64,000 bases of DNA from Kumtagia sp963820075 (GTDB lineage: Bacteria > Pseudomonadota > Alphaproteobacteria > Rhizobiales > Rhizobiaceae): positions 131,589 through 195,588 of the forward strand of contig CAWFYS010000013.1 of assembly GCA_963820075.1 (NCBI GenBank), given 5' to 3'. Below are positions 59,368 through 64,000 of the stretch, in pieces (the first letter of the stretch is position 1; each line of letters starts with the position of its first letter). The position numbers and the translations under genes are program-made. Below the pieces are notes generated by a model that worked only from the letters and a program-made list of their open reading frames with translations, was not told the origin of the DNA and ran no database searches.

Positions 59368-60321
59368 GATGCCCGCGCCACCTGCCCGAAGTTCCTGGCC
59401 TGGCTGGACGAATTCCAGCCGGTGGCGCCGGTTCGCCGCATGGTGCAGGTGGCGAGCGGCCTCGGCCTGCTGGGCCTCACCGTGCAGCGGCTGTTCTTCC
59501 ACTATGGCAAGGGCGCCAACGGCAAGTCCGTCTTCATGGAGACGCTGGTGCGCCTCTTCGGCGATGTCGCGGTCACGCTGCCGTCGGAAACCTTCGCCGG
59601 CGAGGGCGGCGGCAAGCCGGGCGCACAGCCCGACCTCGTGCGCCTCTATGGCCGGCGGTTCCTGCGCGTGCAGGAACTGCCGCAGGGCGAGCCGCTGCGC
59701 GAGGAATTGGTCAAGAAGCTGACCGGCGGCGAGGACATTCCCGTCCGCGACCTCTTCCAGGGCTATTTCGACTTCAGGCCGATCTTCATCGGCCACATGT
59801 CCGGCAACGGCTATCCCGACATCAAGGGCAGCGACAACGGCATATGGCGGCGCATGGTCGTCGTCGAGTGGCCGAAGACGATCCCGACGGACCAGCAGCG
59901 CGAATTCGAGGAGGTGCTGGCCGGGTTCGAGCCGGAATATCCCGGCATCCTCAACTGGCTGATCGAGGGCGCGCTGATCTTTCTGCGCGAGGGCCTGGTG
60001 GTGCCGCAGGAGGCACAGGCGGCGACATCCGCCTATCGCGACGAGATGGATCGCACCTCGGCCTTCTGCCGCGATTGCATCAGCGCGGCGATCGGCGAGA
60101 AGGTGCAGGCGCGTTCGCTCTATGAGGCCTATTGCAACTGGGCGGCCGACCGCGCCGAACGGGCAATTTCGGAAACCCGCTTCGCCAAGCTGATGGCGGC
60201 GAAATACACCCGCGAGGAAGGCCGCACCCGCCACTATCTCGACATTCGCCTGCACGACGTGCCGCCGGCCAAGTCGCAGGGCGGACCGCCGCCGCCGCCC
60301 TCCTATGGAGATTACCGGTGA
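59368..60321 (+). pseudogene. P4-type primase/helicase, C-terminal part only
   Basis: The frame (from 59356 as open) reads DARATCPKFLAWLDEF, then Walker A YGKGANGKSVFMETLVRLFG, EGGGKPGAQPDLVRLYGRRF, GYPDIKGSDNGIWRRMVVVE and a D5-like C-terminal domain. These are the superfamily 3 helicase and accessory parts of P4-alpha/D5-type phage and satellite primases. The N-terminal primase half is gone at the IS junction. Intact, it would unwind the element's own origin; the nonamer array directly after it is a candidate target. Confidence 0.85.
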
Positions 60322-60383
60322 TGCCCCGCACCCCCTGGCAGGCCTGCCGCATGCCTCGCGCCCTTCGCAAACCCCGCGCCGCA

Positions 60384-60647
60384 GCGAGGGTTGCGAGGGT
60401 TCGCGAGGCTTTCGCGAGGCTTTGAAAGTCGAAAAGCGTAACAAAATCAGATGATTGCGAGGGTTGCGAGGGTTTTCGGCGTTCTAAGCGTGATGAAGGG
60501 GCGTGCGGGGGAAGACATAAAATCTCACGTCTTAAGTAGCGCAAAACCCTCGCAACCCTCGCACTGCCTGCGCTTCGCCAATGAAATCAACGGCATGGTT
60601 TCTTTCCAACCCTCGCTAAAGCCTCGCTCAACCCTCGCAACCCTCGC
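60384..60647. repeat. Mirrored array of twelve nonamers (GCGAGGGTT type)
   Basis: Forward units GCGAGGGTT start at 60384, 60393, 60457 and 60466, and variants GCGAGGCTT at 60403 and 60414. Reverse units AACCCTCGC start at 60545, 60554, 60608, 60630 and 60639, with a variant at 60619. Six forward units thus face six reverse units across an AT-richer centre at about 60475-60544. Several units abut with 9-bp spacing. The 343-base gap 60322-60664 has no other gene. It resembles an iteron origin or a partition/control site. Confidence 0.85.
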
Positions 60648-60664
60648 AAGAAAGAAAGTTGACC

Positions 60665-61495
60665 ATGAAGACCATGACGATGGAGGAAATGCTGAATTGG
60701 GCCTTTGTGCATGAATTGCCGAAAGGCGGCGGCGTGGAAGGGCTGGCCAATGCATATTCGGCCTGGGGCACGATTTGCGAACTCGGCACGCGCGTCGACA
60801 CGTCCGGCTATCGGGACGGAGGGAACTTCTTCATCGACCAGGGCGAGCCGAACCCGGACGCACTGCTTGTCGGCCGCTGCGTCGCCGCGCTCGGCCAATG
60901 CGACATCGCGGTGCCGCCGGGCTGGAACCCGCTGGCCGACTGGCCCGGCCATGCCGATCTGGTCGAGGCCTCGGTGGCGCGCGTGGTGGAAGTGCTGGCG
61001 CTGCGCGGCGCGGTGAAGCGCGGCGAAGGGATCGTGGCGCTGGTCGTCGGCTGCGCGGTGCTGGGCAGGGCGCCCGACTGGACGTCGCAGCCCTCCGGCG
61101 TGCGCATGGTCGAGCGCAACGGCCGGCCCGCCTGGTTCGTCAAGCGGCAGCGGATCGACAATTTCGGCCAGCCCTTCGAATTCGAGGGCGACGGCCTCAA
61201 CCCGAAGACCGGCCGCCCGGTTGTCGGCGCATACCGGCGCTATGAATTCGCCACCGATCCGGCCGGCGACATTCTGGCCAGGCTGGACTGGCAGGTCCGC
61301 GTCGCCGCGTTGCGCAGGCTCGAGGAAACGCTGACCGGCGCGCTTGCCGGGCATTCGATCGCGCCCGCGCCGCTCTCGATGACGCCGTGGCTGGCGCACG
61401 ATCTCGGCGGTGTTTCGCTGGTCGAGACGGGCCGGGCGGCGATGGCGATCAGATCATCGAGAGCCCGCACCAAGCTGAGGGAAACACTCCAATGA
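60665..61495 (+). CDS. Unknown protein of the integrated element
   Basis: A 276-residue protein from ATG 60665 (MKTMTMEEMLNWAFVHELP), with a purine-rich AGAAAGAAAG upstream; a TTG two codons earlier is in frame. It has a VVALVVGCAVLGRAP-like hydrophobic patch but no clear membrane span, and a basic C-terminus RSSRARTKLRETLQ. I do not recognise a family. Its place immediately after the nonamer array suggests expression from a promoter in or next to it and a role in the element's replication or control. Confidence 0.7.
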   Translation: MKTMTMEEMLNWAFVHELPKGGGVEGLANAYSAWGTICELGTRVDTSGYRDGGNFFIDQGEPNPDALLVGRCVAALGQCDIAVPPGWNPLADWPGHADLVEASVARVVEVLALRGAVKRGEGIVALVVGCAVLGRAPDWTSQPSGVRMVERNGRPAWFVKRQRIDNFGQPFEFEGDGLNPKTGRPVVGAYRRYEFATDPAGDILARLDWQVRVAALRRLEETLTGALAGHSIAPAPLSMTPWLAHDLGGVSLVETGRAAMAIRSSRARTKLRETLQ

Positions 61496-62028
61496 CGGCT
61501 CATGACCCATAGCGGACAGTTGGCGGCTCCAGAGAAAGGTCGGAGTGGGCAGGGTGCAGGGGGACCGGCTCGCTGACTTTCATCGCCAACGACTGCTCAA
61601 TGGTGCGGAAGGTACGCGGATCGAGATGAATTGAGGTGGGCGCTGGACCCAGCCTCGCCACTCCTTTCAGCAGGCAGAAGGCACGAACGCGAGGGGATTG
61701 TCCCAACAGGCGTTACGAAACCTGCCGCCAATACGATGTGCGATGACGCGGGACCCGAGCCAACCTCGACCGAATGAAGGATCCGTGAGGGTCAGGAACG
61801 TGGGCGTTTAGAAAAGACGGGAAATGGCGCACCTTCGGCAGCCAACCGGTGAACGCGGAGCTTTGACGCAAAACGGCCTTCTGGTCGCTTGCTCGGGAAG
61901 ATCGCGAAAATGGCGTGATGAGAAGGCCGTAAACACAGTAAGCACTGGGTAAGCCGAGAGCGTCTGATGGACATCGGGGCATGGCACACATACCATCGGA
62001 AGAATCTGGCCTCCTAGGCAACAAAACG
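61496..62028. other. 533-base gap, no gene recognised
   Basis: Both strands have open frames without motifs. The minus-strand frame 61500-61706 (ending LSLEPPTVRYGS) and that at 61713-62066 show no family pattern. No tRNA-Cys 3' half (GGTTCGA) or GGACTGCAGATCC copy was seen, so the right end of the integrated element cannot be placed here. Confidence 0.45.
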
Positions 62029-63766
62029 ATGGCTGATGAACGCGCCAAGCGTCGCCTTGCCGCCATCGCCGTAGCCGACGTCGTCGGCTACTCGCGCCTC
62101 ATGGAGCGTGACGAGGCGGGAACGCTTGCGGCGCTGAAAGAGCGGCGAAAGACCATTCTGGAACCAGTGGTGCGCGGCCATGAGGGCCGTATCATCAAGT
62201 TCATGGGCGACGGGGTGCTGATGGAGTTCGCCAGCGCGGTGAATGCGGTTACCGCAGCCCTGGAGCTGCAGGAGAAAATGGCAGAGGCCAACGCGCTTTT
62301 GAGCGAGGATCGACGCATCCTGCTCCGGATCGGCATCAATCTTGGCGACATCATCGGCGAGGGAGCGGACGTCTATGGCGACGGCGTAAACATCGCCGCG
62401 CGGCTGGAGGCGCTGGCGGACGCCGGGAGGGATCTGCGTCTCGGCCAAGGTGCGCGATGAAACCCATGGCCGTCTCGCCCTTGCATTCGACGACATGGGC
62501 GAGCAAGACGCTGAAGAACATCGCCAATCCGGTGCGTGTGTTCAGGATCGCGGATGGTGCAGGACCTGTAATCGTCGGCCCACCCTCTGTCGCTCCCCGA
62601 CAAGCCGTCGATTGCCGTTCTGCCGTTCACCAATATGAGCGGCGATCCGGAACACCAGATATTTCTCCGACGGGATCACCGAAGACATCATCACCGAATT
62701 GTCGCGCTCCCGTTCGCTGTTCGTGATTGCCCGGAACTCGTCGTTTCAATATCGCGACAAAGTCTGTCGACGTACGCCGGATCGCGCGCGACCTCGGCGT
62801 GCGCTACGTCGTCGAGGGCAGCGTCCGCAAGATGGGGAACCGAATTCGCATCACGGCGCAGCTGATCGACGCCATTTCAGGCAACCATCTGTGGAGCGAG
62901 CGTTTCGATCGCGGCATCGAGGAGCTTTTCGACGTTCAGGACGAACTGACGCAGACCATCGTCGCAACTGTGGCGGGCCGGCTGGAGGACGCCGAAATCA
63001 GGACGGCCACAGCCAAGCGGACCGACAGCCTGCCAGCCTATGACTGCCTGCTGCGCGGTATCCAGCATCTGCGCGGCTACGGCGCGGACGACAACCGACT
63101 TGCGCGGGAATTGTTCGAGCAGGCCGTGGCCCTCGATCCGCGCTACGCTCTGGCCCATGCCTACCTGGCTCTGTCGCTTGTGGTCGAAAATCGCTATGAG
63201 CGGCGCGCCGATGCCATCAAGCAACGTGCATTGGACATTGCCACGGCCGCCGTCCGCATGGATCCACGCGAAAGCCGATGTCACACGTTCCTCGGACAGG
63301 TCTACAGATTTCGTGACGAGTACGACATGGCGATTTCGCACCTTGAACGCGGTGTGGAACTCAACCCCAACGACGCAGTCGGCCTGGTTCATCTGGCCTC
63401 TGTGCTCGGTATCTCCGGCCGGGCCGAAGAGGGTATTGAACTGGCCCGCCGGGCCATCAGGCTCGATCCCTATGTGAGCTTTGCGCTGGGGCACGCTTGG
63501 CCTTTGTCTTTACGTGCTGCAGGCGCTACGACGAAGCCCTGGCGGCAAGCCGGAAAGTCGGGCGCAACAAGACCGCTTGGCAGATGGCGCGTGAAGCGGC
63601 CTGCCTGGCACAGCTTGGCCGTCTCGACGAAGCGCACGCTCAGACTGCCGAAGTGCTCCGCCGCAAGCCGGGTTTCAGCGTGCAGGCGGAGATGCCGCAC
63701 TACAGATTCCCGGCTGATGCCGACCACCTGCGCGAAGGCTTGCTAAAGGCTGGCCTTCCCGAATAG
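62029..63766 (+). pseudogene. Class III adenylate/guanylate cyclase with TolB-like and TPR parts, many frameshifts
   Basis: From ATG 62029, MADERAKRRLAAIAVADVVG opens a class III cyclase domain (GYSRLMERDEAGTL, IKFMGDGVLMEF, RIGINLGDIIGEGADVYGDG). After repairs at seven points (62425-62427, 62505-62506, 62595-62598, 62662-62664, 62758-62760, 63497-63498 and 63522-63523, each one base too many in a run) it continues into SIAVLPFTNMSGDPE, a TolB-like segment, and TPR repeats ending LLKAGLPE at 63766. Such proteins are common and numerous in rhizobia. The high density of breaks may be true decay or poor sequence. Confidence 0.85.
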
Positions 63767-63856
63767 GCGTTGCCGGTATTTGGTCTGTAGGTCCGCAATT
63801 GGCGCAAAGAGGAAGAGCCCGAGAATCCCGACTACCCGATGACCCGGCAGTCGCAG

Positions 63857-64000
63857 TCAGGGAACGATACCGCTGCAGGCCCAGGCGACGTTCGCAAAAG
63901 ACCTCTGGCCGTCGGGCTGTCCGGCCTCGTAGGCGTCGCGCACGGCAGCGTCAGTGCGCGCCCGCTCCACTGCGTCGAGCGTGGCCACATATTTACCGAG
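63857..64000 (-). CDS. C-terminal part of an unknown protein, cut by window edge
   Basis: An open frame enters at 64000 and ends at TGA 63857. It reads 47 residues including YVATLDAVERARTDAAVRDA, and ends SFANVAWACSGIVP. The codon choice is GC-rich like genuine neighbours. There is no family match from this fragment. Confidence 0.5.
   Translation of the reverse strand, partial: LGKYVATLDAVERARTDAAVRDAYEAGQPDGQRSFANVAWACSGIVP

Noticed and set aside
58716..60125. A transposase-primase fusion protein of 469 codons
   Set aside because: After about 59370 the frame is out of phase with the primase; the genuine primase frame is the one with the Walker A motif.
60384..60647. The nonamer array as a CRISPR
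   Set aside because: Units are only 9 bases, abut or have irregular spacing, and reverse direction in the middle; there are no unique spacers or cas genes.
61500..61706. A 68-codon frame after the unknown element gene
   Set aside because: No start signal, no recognisable motif, and no support from neighbours.

Overview
The window looks like chromosome from an alphaproteobacterium of the Rhizobiales, most likely a Mesorhizobium/Aminobacter-type member of the Phyllobacteriaceae. This rests on the choXWV choline transporter, a clpS-like paralogue, a fused secDF, trmFO, several Rhizobiales DUF families, the GC-rich codon usage and two families of rhizobial-style palindromic repeats. No species is claimed.

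Layout. 1-7687 is a minus-strand block of poorly understood genes: a DUF2333-like membrane protein (cut by the window edge), a DUF6638-like protein, an AAA ATPase, a Fic protein, an unknown protein and a coiled-coil protein, with a DUF559 nuclease pseudogene between palindromic repeats. 7942-11087 is choX-choW-choV. 11410-11715 is a clpS-like gene. 11732-19066 is a minus-strand MoxR / DUF58 / DUF4159 / large membrane protein cluster. 19210-24075 holds DUF1285, a CoA-type Nudix hydrolase, the CCA-adding enzyme and small DUF1059, DUF1344, GYD and DCC proteins. 24188-30768 has rpoD, dnaG, a YqeY-like gene and carA. 30997-39627 carries a YpfJ-type metalloprotease, a GGDEF/EAL protein, an SH3 protein and carB. 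39892-43190 is accessory: VOC protein, exported hydrolase with divergent TetR regulator and twin operators, and a DUF4258/Xre toxin-antitoxin pair. 43572-47833 is serS-surE-pcm plus a LytM lipoprotein. 47894-56706 has a DUF815 ATPase, yajC-secDF, an Mth938-like protein, an NDUFAF6-like protein, trmFO, a hydrolase, tRNA-Asn and a small membrane protein.

56903-61495 is a damaged integrated element. It starts at a 5' half of tRNA-Cys and has a tyrosine integrase, a truncated small upstream gene, an IS256-type transposase cut at its 3' end and fused to the C-terminal part of a P4-type primase/helicase, then a mirrored array of twelve GCGAGGGTT-type nonamers, then an unknown gene. 62029-63766 is a heavily frameshifted class III cyclase gene, and a partial reading frame runs off the right edge.

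Reading quality matters here. At least fifteen frameshifts were found (fic, moxR, carA, serS, pcm, secDF, integrase, transposase, and seven in the cyclase). Each can be repaired by changing one homopolymer run by a single base. Because serS, carA and secDF are essential or central, most of these are better explained as sequencing or assembly errors than as true pseudogenes. Repaired products are described throughout.

Most novel candidates: the nonamer array beside the P4-type primase (a possible iteron origin); the undescribed DUF2333-DUF6638-AAA-coiled-coil operon with Fic inside it; and repeat elements that supply a stop codon to carB, a stop codon to the antitoxin and Shine-Dalgarno sequences to other genes.
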